Assembly (NCBI GenBank): GCA_036936605.1
Contig: JAUPFV010000002.1
Span: 338,956,654 to 339,020,653 of the forward strand
Length of the DNA stretch: 64,000 nt
Reading direction: 5' to 3'
DNA from: Limnanthes douglasii subsp. nivea
Taxonomy: Eukaryota; Streptophyta; Magnoliopsida; Brassicales; Limnanthaceae
Shown here: positions 1-12,000 of the stretch, in pieces
Position numbering within the stretch: the stretch's first letter is position 1
How the letters are laid out: each line of letters opens with the position of its first letter
The notes under the pieces: generated by a model
Seen by the model: only the letters and a program-made list of their open reading frames with translations
What the model was told of the DNA's origin: nothing
Databases searched by the model: none
Program-made: the position numbers and the translations under genes

Positions 1-1330
1 CTAAGAAGTTCTGTGGTCGGTAGTTATTGCATGAGAATGAGAGGGTACTCATCTGATGATGCAAGCCTTTGTCAGGGAACCTGGTCCTATATCACTGTTG
101 CAAACTTGGACTCATATTCTTTGAATACTGCTAAATAGCCTCGAATTTCTTATTTCGTATCATCATAAGTACCCCTGGATTGATTTATAACCAACTGCGA
201 GTTAGAGCATATACGGATAAGACGAGATCCACATATCAGTGCTAACCTCATACTACAAATTACCGCCTCATACTCCGCAGCATTATTGGTTACCGGAAAG
301 TGGAAATTGATAGTTTGTCGGGTCTCCTCTCTTGTGGATAGTATAAGGACAATTTTTATGCCGCCAACTGATTATCTTGAATCCCCATGAATTTCAACAA
401 TCCATTCCATATGCTCGGTTGCAAGCGGTGCGTCGTGCTGAGGTGATGTTTCAGGGGGCGAGGAAAATTCCTTGAGGAAATCGGCCATGACCTGCCCTAT
501 AATTATAGTGTGCAATTCAAACTGAATGTTGCACTCTCCAAGCTCGATGATCCACTTAGTCAATCCGCCATATACATCGGAATTTTGTAACACATTATTT
601 AGGGGGAATGACGTTCTGACATTGATTTTGTGTCCTTGAAAATACGAACGCATATTTCAAGCGGCTACTACCGGGCCTAGTGCGAGCTTCTCTAACTTGA
701 GGTAGTGTGTCTCAGCATCAACCAAGGTCTTACTTGTAGTAAATAGGGCACTGGACACCGGTTGGTTCCCAAACCAAGACTGCACTAACATTGAAAAGGT
801 AAGAAAGATAAATACAAAAACAACGACTCATCTACCATTGGAGCGAACAATATTTCCAGCGATCTGAGGTATATTTTTAGATCCTCGAATTCTCTATTGC
901 ACCCCTCTATCCATGCATTTTTTTTATCCCCTTAGCGATCTTCTTATAAAGCGGGACAGGGCTGCTAGGCGTCTCGTTAGACATTAGACCTCTTTGATGT
1001 TCCATGGTGGTGCCATTTGTATGATCACCTGCAACTGGGTGAGGTCAGCTTCGATGCCCATTTTACTAATTATATACCCCAAGAATTTTACACTTCGTAC
1101 GCTAAAAGAACATTTCACCGGGTTGAGCTTTAAATTAAATTATCGTAGTAGGTCAATGATGGTTTGAAGGACCTCGAGCTGCTTATTAGTTGTGTGTGTT
1201 TTGATGATCATGTCATCGATATATGTCTCTATATATTTTCCTAAGTTCACGCTGAAAATATGGTTCACCAGGCGTCGGTTATCTCTGAATATCCCTCCAT
1301 AATGGTGAACAACCACTATTGTCTTCCTAC
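1..1330 (-). pseudogene. Tat-lineage Ty3/gypsy pol remnant (RT, RNase H, second RNase H)
   Basis: Read on the minus strand, this shows the 3' half of a gypsy polyprotein: the reverse transcriptase palm motif YIDDMIIKT near 1225, the following FLGYIIS segment near 1080, an RNase H connection (YFQGHK near 640), and then a second RNase H-like domain (AAEYEA and NSQLVINQ, about 190-300). Two RNase H domains in a row are typical of the Tat lineage. Stops and frameshifts break it throughout. The protease and the N-terminal RT are missing between it and the gag piece on its right, so there has been an internal deletion near 1330-1500. The integrase would lie left of the window. Confidence 0.85.
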
Positions 1331-1379
1331 ATCTGCTCGTTCATCTTCGTGGGGCTTGTCCTCGTTAACCGTCGTGTTT

Positions 1380-2701
1380 CCTCCCTCGGCTCGGGCTGGT
1401 GATGGTGATCTTGCTACTTAATAAACTGGACGAGATCATTGTTGTCTATTAGTCTCTGAATTTCCTCTCTAAGCTGCCCGCATTCGCCAGTCGTGTGGCC
1501 ATGATCATTTTGATAGGAGCAGAAATACGTACTTGATCGCTTAAAATCGGGAGTGCTCATTACTCACGAGGTCTGGTACTTTGTTCTTCCATTTGTTCTG
1601 TCGTAAATGATCGAGATGGTATCGGTTAGCAGGTGAATCGTCTAACGGGGTTCTCGTAGTGCGTCGTTCGACGGATGCTATCCCAGCAAAACCCATCGTC
1701 AGTATTTTTGCGGTCGAATGATCCTCCATTAGAATCGGAAATCTGCATATCCGGTGAGTCCCATTTTTGGGCATCGTCCACTCGGATGAACGTGTCTGCT
1801 CAGGCTAGTAGATCTCCTATTTCTGTCGGGAATCTGATTAGGTCAAGGTACAATTCTCCTTGTTGATCGAGGCCTCTCATGAGGGAAGCAACGACCATAT
1901 TTTCCTCTAAATCTGGCAAAGCATAGTGGACAAAGCATTTAACATAATGACTCACCTCGTCTTTGATATAGATCTATAATAGAATCTTGCTCCAGTCGCA
2001 GTTCCTTGTTACCCATGAATCTCTCTCTGAATGCTCTTCACAAGCCGGAGAAATCATAAATAGATCACTTGGACAGACTGTTGAACCAGTCAATTACGTT
2101 ACCCTTGAAAGTCATAGACACATCTTGGCAGAGCATATCATCATCGGGATGAAAAACCATCATTATATTGTGAAATTGGTCCAGATGCCTTTCTGGGTCC
2201 CATATTCCATCATAGGCTTCCATTCTGAAACGATCAAATTTCCTAGATATATGGGCTTCGAAGATTCTTTCCACGAATTGAGACTCATTGAGGATATAAG
2301 TGGACATCTTCCATTCTGCTAGGTTGTGTCTCCTGGCGTGGTTCATGCTCTTTAGAGCGCTTTTTGCCCCCACTTTCGCCTTCTCCAACTATCTTGTCCT
2401 CACGTTTGGAAGATCGATCCCCCCTGTTAGCCCGACTGGCATCAGGTCCAGATTGGTGATTCACCCGTCTAGTTCCCCGTATTTTGGCCGTTAATGCGTG
2501 CAAAACGTCATTCATTCCGGCTATGGTGGTGTGCATGGCATACTCCCTTGCGTCGTGCTCACATGCTACCATAATCTGTTCATACTTCAAATTCCGGAGT
2601 TGTGTTTTTAACCGTTGGACAGTTGGTAACGCCACTAAATTGTCGGCTGGCGCGTCTTGAACATTGGGGACTGCTGCATCTTCTGCTGGTGAAAATTCCA
2701 T
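1380..2701 (-). pseudogene. Tat-type gag remnant
   Basis: The minus-strand reading starts with MEFSPAEDAAV at 2701. A charged, coiled N-terminal segment (to about 2285) is followed in another frame by a retrotransposon capsid-like domain (ISRKFDRFRMEAYDG, then DPERHLDQF and FKGNVIDWFNSL, about 2065-2330). Further decayed gag follows to about 1380. The segments lie in different frames and carry stops, so this is non-functional. It sits directly downstream of the primer-binding site at 2931-2946, as expected for gag. Confidence 0.8.
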
Positions 2702-2930
2702 TCCAGTTGTAATAGATGACTATCTTACTTATAGTATGACGTCAACGTGGATCGCTTCCACCATATTGGGGCTGATGGTTGTGACAATAGGCTACTGATC
2801 TTGCCTCACCGGCAAGTTTGATGCCGCTCTCTAATGGACTGTTGCTCCGCTTTGCTCTGGAATATCCTTCTCAATCCCTGACCTAGTTACTACCATGGTT
2901 GAGAAATATTATTGCTAAGTGTTTTGTTTT

Positions 2931-2946
2931 CCCACAGACGGCGCCA
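2931..2946 (-). other. Primer-binding site of the left Tat-type element
   Basis: On the minus strand the sequence reads TGGCGCCGTCTGTGGG. It is identical to the PBS of the complete Tat element at 41060 and lies a few bases inside the putative LTR end, fixing the direction of this element. Confidence 0.85.
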
Positions 2947-2950
2947 AGTT

Positions 2951-3669
2951 TGTTATGAGAAATTATAACATAGACAATGCCAAGTATAAAATTCTATTAA
3001 TCATATAAAGGTAATTACATTTCTTATGGTTTATCTGTTTATTTACATATGTATTAGCAATTTGCAAATCGTTACCAAGTACGTAACTCCATTAATTGTA
3101 CACGTAGACTAACATTTATGATTGTGTTACCTAAATTTAAATTAATGGCCACTACTTTAGCCGTTGTGAGCTTAATGGGATGACTGGATATTTAATGTTA
3201 TTCCCAATCGTTTCCTTAGTCCTCGAATTTGATAACCGACCTCGGTTAGTCTTGCCCGAGCTGTCTGTTGACTATGTTCGGTCTTTACCCCTTTGCTCGG
3301 TTATGCCCTCTATTATTGCTTGACAAAGGCTTTGGCATTTATCTTCAGCATCGACTTTCATTTGCTTTGCTCGGTGATATCAGCTCTTGCTCGTCATGCT
3401 TGGTTAAGCGTATGTCTGACCCTGTTTCACTTATTCGTCGTTGTTTCTGGCGTTGTTCTCGTTTAATGACCCTCGACTGCTTCACTAATCCATTAATCCT
3501 CCTCGGTTGGGCCTCAACGAGATGCCATCTTTCACTTTGCCTTATGCATAGCCTTAAAATTTGTTTATTTGCAATATAGATGATTTTATACTGTATTGTT
3601 TGCGTCTTCGTGTTATTTTCATCTGTTCAGATATTCTTGATCTATTAGTTGATGTAAGTCTCCTCATCA
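2951..3669 (-). mobile_element. Putative 5' LTR of the left Tat-type element
   Basis: The inner end is ...TCTCATAACA on the minus strand, 4 bases before the PBS. The outer end is tentatively placed at TGATGAGGAG (3669), which resembles the TGATAAGGAAG start of the complete Tat LTR at 40652. A TATA-like GTATAAAATC lies near 3583-3592 on the minus strand. The partner LTR is outside the window, so the outer border is not proven. Confidence 0.5.
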
Positions 3670-4140
3670 GATTTTGAATCTTACTGTGTAGTTTATTTTA
3701 GTGTTTTGGGACTATTCACTTTCGTTTTTACTTTATTTTTTATCGTGTCTCGTTAAACTAGAATCAGTTTTTCATCGTAAAACTATTTCATTTTTAACTT
3801 TTCATGTCACTTCTAGAAATATTATTTGAATATTTATACAAACCATTTATCTTTATTTAATAAATTTATTTTAACGGTTCCTAATTTTATAATTGATAAG
3901 GGAACGAAAATATAAATAATAACAAGGTTTATTATATTGAGTATAAATACTAAATTCATGTATTTAGTGATTAAAGACAAAATTAAAGCAAACTTAAGAG
4001 AAAGAGAGGCTAAATGATATACCCTTAGAACTTGTTTTAAAGAGTAAGAGAGTGGGGTGATAAATTCACTTTAACAGGGGTAATTATGTAATTTTATTAT
4101 TCAACACATGTGCTATATAAAACATATTTGGGCTAGGCTA
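3670..4140. other. AT-rich spacer without a recognised gene
   Basis: Low-complexity AT-rich DNA between the gypsy LTR and the first GAGACCC motif array. No open reading frame of note and no repeat border that I can place. Confidence 0.5.
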
Positions 4141-4158
4141 ATTCAAGACCCGTTTTTT

Positions 4159-4209
4159 CTATAACGAGACCCGGTTATAGTGAGACCCGACTTGGCTATA
4201 ACGAGACCC
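4159..4209 (+). repeat. Array of three GAGACCC-type terminal motifs (left end)
   Basis: Three near copies: CTATAACGAGACCC at 4159-4172, TTATAGTGAGACCC at 4175-4188 and CTATAACGAGACCC at 4196-4209. A partial copy (CAAGACCC) lies at 4145-4152. Inverted relatives occur at 7801 and near 12503. These may be transposase-binding or terminal repeats. Confidence 0.75.
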
Positions 4210-4234
4210 CAAGTATTTACGAAATTGCCACTGA

Positions 4235-4242
4235 TATAAATA
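4235..4242 (+). promoter_or_regulatory. TATA box of the PMD gene
   Basis: TATAAATA lies 26 bases after the last motif copy. It is followed by a pyrimidine-rich leader and a splice donor (GTAAGC at 4355), consistent with a non-coding first exon upstream of the PMD reading frame. Confidence 0.55.
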
Positions 4243-4551
4243 CCAAAACCCCCCAAAATTTTAGTTATTTCTCCTCTTCCAAACCCTAAACCTCTCTAAA
4301 CCCTCAAATTTTTAAGCGACGTTTTTTCAAATCCAACACCAAGAACTTGTTAAGGTAAGCATTCTCTACTTGTTGGTGTAATTGTTTTTCAATTTTCATG
4401 GTTTGTTTTAGAAATATTTAGAGTTTAAGTTTCTGGTAGAAAAATCGGATTTTTATGTATTTGCAGGTGTTTTGTTGAAGTATAATTGCATATATTTGTT
4501 TAGTTAGGAGATTAAGATCATTTTGGGGTATTTTTTTGGATTTGGGGTAGA

Positions 4552-6773
4552 TTATGGTAGGGTTTGGAGATCAGAGAAGAGTGATGGGTAACAAGGAATT
4601 GCGACTGGAGGGGACTTACAGGTCGCCTCTGTCCCTGTTCGACGTCGCTTATCTACGGACCAATGCTTCCGTAGATATAACCGCCATGTGGTCGACCTAT
4701 ACTCGACATTCCATGCCTACAAAGAGCATGAGGCTTACAATGTTTTTAAAGGCGATGCAAGTTTTTTTGGTTTACTTTATTTGTTATATTTATTATTATT
4801 AGACACAATGTGGTATGTGCTATAATTATAGGTTTATTTATTGTCTATTGCATTGGATTGGTTATTAGATTGGTTATAACACTGTCTATTGCATTTGATT
4901 TGTTATTGGTTTGTGTTATAACTTTTATTTCTTATAAAATTTATTAGTTTAGGTTAGAATGAATTTATATGTTATTAAATTTATTCGTTATTGGTTTATC
5001 TTATATTTTTTATGTATTATTCGATTTATTCGTTATTGGTGTATCTTATATGTTATACTTGTGATTTAAGTTATTGGTTATTGGTTTATCTCAGTTGTTA
5101 TATTGCATATATTGAACATGTTGGTTATTGGTTTATCTTAAATGTTAGATTTGATATATGTTTATATATATTGTATTTTTTATGCAGCCGAGGGTACAAT
5201 TGCATTGTTATGCTATGTTACCACACTCATCATGGTTGGGACTTGAAAGTCCGCCAGACACGGGTACATGAGCACGTTATGGCCACATGTTTCGGGCCAA
5301 TTATTGACGCCCTGGGTAAATGGGCTACAAATGTCCATCTGATATAGGCATTTTTGGAGAGATGGCATCCTGAGACGAACACGTTTCATTTCTCTTTCGG
5401 AGAGATGACCGTCGCCCTCGATGATGTCCACATGATCACAGGGCTATCAGTTGTTGGTGTCAACTGTGAGATATACGAGTACCCTATTGTTGATGAGCGT
5501 AACGCGGCATACGCTCACTTACTTGGGTGCAGCGTTAAGGAGCTTGAGGCAGAGATTAAGGAGCACAAAGGTGGTGGTAAGAGGCATGTTCGCCTTGCAT
5601 GGCTGAAGAGGAGATTTTGCAATCATCAGTATTACGACGATGAAATTACTGATACGGATGTTCGCCGAGCTACCATGGGTTACTTGTTGCACTTCTTTGG
5701 TTGTACCATATTGGCCAACAAGTCTAGGTAACAACATTAGCCTCTACTACTTACAGTTCATTGACGATTACAGTAGCTCGGGCACGTATAACTGGGGACA
5801 GATGATACTCGCGCAGCTCTACTACCAGCTAGGCAGAGGATGCCTACACGCTACTTCTCGTATTTTTGGATTCTTGGGCTTGTTAGAGCCATGGATTTAC
5901 GACCATTTCACCTCGTTTTCAGTTCATCAGTACCCGAGGTATAGTATCGCACATCCTACTTTGTGTCGGCATGCGCCTCCACAGTTTCAACAAAGCCAGC
6001 AGGCTCGAAACGGCGTTCGAGATTACCTAGCTACATTCACCGAGCACAATGTAAGTTATAATTAGTTTCATTTTTAATTATCGTGATATTTATATTTAAT
6101 ATATGTTGCTAATTTTAAATGGTTTGTTATTATGTTGTAGGTATCATTCATGTTGTATATGACCATGCGGGATGCTCGAGGTTACTCTGATGTAGTTTGG
6201 ATATATGCGACATTGAATGCGTCAGACAATGTCGAGGCATACTATCCGCTATGGGTGGCTAGACAGTTGGGTCGCATCCAACAGATAATATTTTTGGATA
6301 CTCGAAATATTAATATTGTTTGTTTTGCGCATGTGTGTTACAGATTTTTTTTTAAAATACAGGTTCCTAGTGCACTGCGTCATATTCTTACCGGTTCTAG
6401 TAGGGTTCATCGTGCGAACACCCTCTACAACTGGGATGCATTCACTTGGGACAACTGGGAGTCATACTGTATACACCAGAGTTTGAAAGGTGCAGAGTTT
6501 ATTCCTGGCCAGGAGGATGGTACCACTTTGATCTATTCTTCATTGATTACGAAGAACTTTTGCTACATCATATCTGATCCAAAGGCTCACCGAGATGATG
6601 CAGAGTTAGGGGTGAACCCTTCCCCACACACACATGACACCAGACTGCACGAGCTGACTACACACCTACTGGATTTACAGGCGTACGAGCAGAGTCACCC
6701 CGACATTAGTTTGGAGGACCTTCGGGAGCCTTTGGACGAGTGCTACTGGCTTGCTCACGAGTACAGAGATTGA
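4552..6773 (+). pseudogene. Plant mobile domain (PMD, MAIN-like) gene, disabled
   Basis: PMD proteins (MAIN/MAIL1-related in host genes) are often carried by MULE and gypsy elements. The core here is clear: LERWHPETNTFHF followed by GEMTVALDDVHMITGL (about 5355-5450), then GTYNWGQMILAQLYYQL (about 5785) and LLEPWIYDHF. A probable intron lies at 6051-6140 (GTAAGT...TTGTAG), and the last exon ends at TGA 6771-6773 after NWESYCIH and LHELTTHLLDL. An exon probably begins at 5188 after TATGCAG. The first exon (ATG 4554) is not clearly recognisable. An in-frame TAG at 5345-5347 and a one-base shift near 5727 inactivate the copy. Confidence 0.8.
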
Positions 6774-6939
6774 TTATTATTTATGTTTTCTGAGTTGACA
6801 GTTTAAGACTTTTTATGTGTTATTTACTTTTGACTAGTTCCAATTTTGTGTAATGGTATTGTGTTTTTGTTTAATTATGTGCTATGATGTTTTGTTACAT
6901 TTGAATGATATAAATTTCAAACATTTGTTCAAACTCTAA

Positions 6940-7150
6940 CTTTTAAAAAAACATCAAAGTGCACAAACTGCAACATAAACTCAAACACAAACCGAAACAC
7001 AAATTCAAACATTTTTAGAAACACAAATAACAACACAAACTCAAACATAAATCGAATCAGAAACTCAGACATAAACTCAAACATAAACCGAATAAGAAAC
7101 TCAAACATAAACTAAAACACATGCTAAAACATAGTCTGAAACATGAACCT
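6940..7150. repeat. Short tandem AAACTCAAACATAAACCG-like repeats
   Basis: About 200 bases of imperfect short repeats built on AAACTCAAACAT, between the PMD gene and the convergent SANT-like relic. No coding potential seen. Confidence 0.6.
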
Positions 7151-7182
7151 TAACATAAGCATCCACTTGTACTAATCGGAGT

Positions 7183-7640
7183 TTATCTATCACACCAGTT
7201 CCATTTCATCAACTTCATTTCTTCTTTACCATCCTGGTAGTCACGCATTTCCTCTAGCCGGATGTCAATAATGTCAGCGCGGACCAAATCCAGCTGGTCC
7301 TCTATTATAGAATTCGTGACTTGACAGTTGAACCTGTTACACGCAACACGATGTTCTAATTATGTGAGGCCAGAAACTGGATATTGACGGAAGTGACTAG
7401 GACTGACCACCTAGCTCTCACTTCATCAACATGCCTTGAAATTCTAGGCGGGTGAACACCATCCCTTCCGTATAGGAAGTATATCTGGCATACCAATGCC
7501 TCGTAGTACCTTTTACCCCCCTATGGAATGTTCATGTTACCAGCTTCAACTGATGCCCTCATCAATTATTTATCTTCCAACTCAGTCCATGGACACATTT
7601 TTGCAATTGATATATTTGCTATAATTTTTACAGCCTCAAA
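7183..7640 (-). pseudogene. Degenerate Myb/SANT-like coding region
   Basis: The minus-strand translation contains PWTELEDK, then AGNMNIP, GKRYYEALVCQIY and RISRHVDEVRARWSVL. This pattern of W-x-x-x-ED, an internal GKR and a terminal RW resembles Myb/SANT-like domains of plant transposon accessory proteins. A second piece in another frame (IIEDQLDLVRADIIDIR, KEEMKLMKWNW) ends at a stop at 7183-7185. An in-frame stop follows EDK. The assignment rests on pattern only; it could be another helix-rich accessory protein. It converges on the PMD gene, suggesting a two-gene unit. Confidence 0.45.
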
Positions 7641-7800
7641 AACGTCTTTTTATACCACTTTATGCTTAAGATAACGTAATTCAAGTAGACCTATCAATAA
7701 ACGACAATTGTAAGATAAGGATAACGTAATCCAAGTTGATAAATGATTTTGCAACACCTAATACTTACAAAAGTACGCAAATGTTGCAGTGCAATAATAT

Positions 7801-7856
7801 GGGTCTCATTATAGCGGAACTTACATTAATAGGTGTCTCGCTATAACGAGACCCCT
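7801..7856. repeat. Junction of inverted GAGACCC motifs between units A and B
   Basis: The inverted copy GGGTCTCATTATAG (7801-7814) is followed by a 22-base block containing GTCTCGCTATAACGAGAC, whose outer arms GTCTCG/CGAGAC are inverted. The block therefore reads as a right end followed by a left end. Confidence 0.75.
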
Positions 7857-7917
7857 AAATAATTTCTCGCCAAAAACTCCCGCCTTTAAAAATTTCTTGC
7901 CCAAACATCAACGAGCC

Positions 7918-7925
7918 TATAAATA
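7918..7925 (+). promoter_or_regulatory. TATA box of the small unit B gene
   Basis: TATAAATA lies 75 bases upstream of the ATG at 8000 and 60-70 bases after the motif array. The spacing resembles that at the PMD gene. Confidence 0.55.
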
Positions 7926-7999
7926 GACGCTAAGCACAACATCTAGAAGACAATAACCAAACATTCTTAAACACTCCTCAAAGATAACCAGTTTAGCAG

Positions 8000-8378
8000 A
8001 TGGAGTTTACCCCTCATTAAGACTACCATTTGCTTGAGGCGGTGAAACTTGTCTACCGAGAGTTGGGGGAAGATAATAGCAATGTATTTTTCAAACGAGT
8101 CTTGTGTAAGATGTACTACAACTACATCCGTTTAGAAACGGGAGGTGTAGTTGTGCGCAACCATGAACAAATCAAGCAGAGGTACTTTTTTTTGCAAACC
8201 GATGGATCGTTTGTTGTTTCTATCATTTAAAATTAAGCAAGAAGCAGCCATCGTATGGAGCATGACGGCGGTGGACTACATCACTAGGGATATGGTAGCG
8301 TATCTTCAGGATAGGATTACGGAAAGGGAAGAGAGGATTGACTCTGACAACAGCTTGGGATATGACTTCGACGATTGA
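8000..8378 (+). pseudogene. Small unrecognised gene of MULE unit B, disabled
   Basis: I do not recognise this family. From ATG 8000 the frame meets a stop at codon 7 (8018-8020), then runs through LLEAVKLVYRELGEDNSN and NYIRLETGGVVVRNHEQ to about 8190. There a shift into another frame gives DMVAYLQDRITEREER and an acidic end (YDFDD) with TGA at 8376-8378. It would encode about 120 residues, mainly helical and charged. It has a TATA box and sits at the position that the PMD gene holds in unit A, so it is probably an accessory gene of the element. Confidence 0.5.
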
Positions 8379-8589
8379 GCATTAAGTTAATGTTTGAACT
8401 TGTTGTTTGTTTGTTTAAGTTAATGTTTGAACTTGTTGTTTTAGTTTTTATGTATTTCCATTTACCATGTTCTAGTTTTTAATTGGTAACCCCTTACGCC
8501 TTGATTTTGTGTTTTAGTTTTTATGTATTTCTATTTACAATGAATTTGAGTTGAAGTCCAATTTTTTCTTCTTATTTTTTAGATTTTCC

Positions 8590-9002
8590 ACTTCAAATGT
8601 TGTTAAAATTATGTTTTATAGCCATTACCAACACTAAACGCCCTCTCAACAATTCATAAGTAACCGTAAACTCAATTTGTTTTTTAAAACAGAACCGTTT
8701 TTGGCACTCGCACGCCTGTGCATGTATAAATATGTGCACTCTTGTGTGTGGATATGTACATGCACACGCGTGTGAGTGCAAAAAATGACACTGTTTTTAA
8801 AAAAATAGGGTTTTCATTCATTTTGACCCCAAATTTTTATGTCAAACTTCAAAATATAATTTAGATGAAACATAATTTTAATCAAACATAAATAAAAGTC
8901 TTAATTAATAGAAACCAAAACAATAGTAGTCGGAGGTAGCGTGTTTGGAAAGGATTGAAAATTAAAAGAAGCAACACAAAATAATAAAACTACAACATTG
9001 CA
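8590..9002. other. Spacer between convergent genes of unit B
   Basis: AT-rich sequence with a short CA/TG-rich patch (8705-8780, alternating GTGTG and CACAC). No gene seen. Confidence 0.5.
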
Positions 9003-12000
9003 TTATGCATCCCCGGACAAATCATAGAACTGATCATCCCCATCGTGTAATGTTGGTGGTTGTGCTATTTTAATTTGGTGATACTTGTTGAGACGTTCGC
9101 CTAGTGGTATGGCCCAATTTGTAATTTCATCGGTAGTGCGGAACGCAAACCAGTTTGGGTATATATCCGGCAACGGTCCATCTAATACAATCTGCAAATT
9201 TCCATAATATGGAAGTATTAAATACCTAGCGGAATTAATGATAAAATGAAAATGAAGTAATAAAATGTACTAGTTTACTTACTTTCACAAAATAATTATC
9301 GTGTACGAAACAAATTCCAACTTCGACAATAGGACATGATCTTGGAGGCACACCACGCAAAGGAAGATACATGTATGATAGTTGGAGAGATACATGGTAT
9401 ACTATACATGGATATCGGGTGGCTATCACCAACCCGAAGTCGGGTAATGTTACGACCGCTCTCGTACATTTTGAAACAATCCAATCTCTGCAATGGGTTA
9501 TCAACACGTTGTGCACCATCAAAAACCCTTTCACGTTGACTTCAAAGTCCATACATCAAATCCCTTCTCACTTCCTCCCATGAATCCGCATTGTCTTTAA
9601 TCGTCAAAGCTACGTCCCTAAATCCACAATTACCGTCCGGAGCAACGTCTTCAACGCTAATTATGTAGTTATGCAAGTACTCGGGAAAACAACTCTCATA
9701 GGCGCTCAATCCTTTTCCTTTATTCGATTTTCTAGATCGAGTCGCTTTCTCCTTTTTCGGTGGGGCTTTAGATTTAGACTTGGTTTTGGGTACTAAAAAT
9801 GCCTTAACCGCCGACGCGGCCGTGCTACCTAATGTGCCGGGAGTACTAGCGCCTAAACTATCACCGTATTCTCACTCGGATGGGTTCCACTTAGTTGACT
9901 TGTCGGAACCAGCTTTTTTTCTACCTTTCGTGACAACCGGTTCCTTAGGTTCCGAAACATGGATTCTACCGGGATCTAGGATTTGCATCATCCTATTTAT
10001 TATGTGATCTTGCATTTGTAGACCGTAACCACGTATGATACCATCAATTAATGATAGCTTTCTTGTAAGCTCATCTTCGGTACCAACGTTTTCCCTAGGC
10101 TTGATCTCTAAAGTACTCCAATAAACATCACATTCACTCTTTTGAATTGACCTACCTTCTCTCGCGATTGTAGCACACTCACACGCACAAGGTAAATTTT
10201 GTGCTGTCCTAATTACACAACCACACTTTGCGGGAGTGAACCATAAATCCCTGGCCTTTTTAATAGTTTTCTCTAATATTTGAATGACCGTACATAAAAG
10301 TTTACCTTTGATGTCGCTGAAGATAGCTCCCCTAGATACTTGTCTAGGACGAAACAAACTTCGTTTGAATGTTTCAAAGATTGTAGAGTGTTGAATGCGA
10401 AGCAACGCATGAACTTTATCCCAAAATTTCTCAAACGTGCATAGGCTTGTGCCGATTGCCCGTTTTAGACTAGAGTGAGCACTCTCTGCCCTAAATCATA
10501 AACTTAAATTAGTTACAATTCTAACAATTAATTAAATAAATTAATGTATATGTATGATAATATAACTCACCGGTTGCTAGTGTGGTTGCCCAAATGTTTA
10601 ATTTTGTTCGTGTAGATATTAAAGAATTTGTGTCCGTAAGGGTCTATCCATTGTTTCATCATATACTCGAGAACCTTGGGACAATATGCGTAGGCTTGGT
10701 GCAACTCATCGAGGTTTTTGTTATACTCTTTGATCGTCGCCGAATGTTGAACCGCGACATAAAATTCTAAGAACTCCTCACCCATGTCCGTTTTGGGCAA
10801 AACTTTCTTAGAGTATGAGCTAATGTTGTTATTTATATGCCAAGTGCATAACATATGACTTGCATCCGGAAATACCTCATTGATAGCGTTCATTAAAGCC
10901 AACTCCCTATCCGTAACGATAATATTTGGTAATGTGCACATGTTGTTCACCATCACTCTTCTTAGAATGCTCATTGCCCATGTGTAGTTCTCTTTTTTCT
11001 CCGAGCTCACAAAAACAAATGCTATACAAAAGGTCTTTTTCGTCGAAGTTTGGCCAACTATTTCTAGCAAATGCATTTTATACCTTGTAGTCTTGTACAT
11101 GCTATCCATTATAAGCACTTGAGGAAAAGTGCGCAACAAATCGATCCTTGTGGGATGTGTGAAAAACAATTCAAGGATCTCGTTAGTTTCTTTTTTTGTG
11201 CGCTCCCAAACATAGTACTCGTGCTCCTTCAACTTACCGAACAAGTATTGCATTTGGGATTTGCCCGCTTTATCAACCAATTGGTGCTTGTGCCGCATGT
11301 TGTAGATGGTACGCATACTAGATACATTTTCCGGATCTTTTAACTTCAATCCACGGTATATATTTCTTGGCCGAGAACCGATTGTTGTGAGTTTACGAAC
11401 ATACTTCTCCTCTTCCGCTTTTAACCTCGCGGCCCGTGAATGACCATCCAAGTGCAAGAAGGATTGGTGGTTGTGTTTTCTATTTATAAGTATTAATTTC
11501 CAATAACCGGGTACTTCTAACACCGGATTGCCCCTAAGCATAAACGGACATCCGCATTTTTTGGATGAACAATCTCGTCGCTTCTTCACAATCCCCGGTT
11601 TCGGTCTTGGCTTGTAAACACTGTACCTCTCACACTTGAAATATAGCCGCGGAGTTTTACCGTTTTTACTATCATCGTCATCTTTATCAACCACAACAAT
11701 GAATCCTATACTCTTGTTTTCCTTATCAACCCATTCGATCAATTCCGCCTTGGTGTAGAAATTATCCGTGGTAAAAATTTGGTTATAATTGGCCATGTTA
11801 CATGGTGCTTGCGTCGGTTCCTACACAAACAAAAATCATTTCACTAACACAAAATCACAATTCTTTCATGTAACCAACAACAAAAATAACTCCATCGATT
11901 GTAAACATGTATTCACACTTCAAATAATGAAGACAAACGCAATATTCAACAAAAAACGGGCATATAAAACCGAGACATGTCAAATCTTCGCATGATCATG

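Larger units (their letters stand above)
4140..7856. mobile_element. MULE-type unit A carrying a plant mobile domain gene
   Basis: This unit has three forward copies of a motif close to CTATAACGAGACCC on the left (4159-4209) and an inverted copy, GGGTCTCATTATAG, on the right (7801-7814). Inside are a PMD gene on the plus strand near the left end and a degenerate SANT-like coding region on the minus strand near the right end. The shared end motif and convergent gene layout match unit B immediately to the right. No target duplication could be defined, so the exact borders are uncertain. It may be a separate element or one half of a composite with unit B. Confidence 0.55.
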
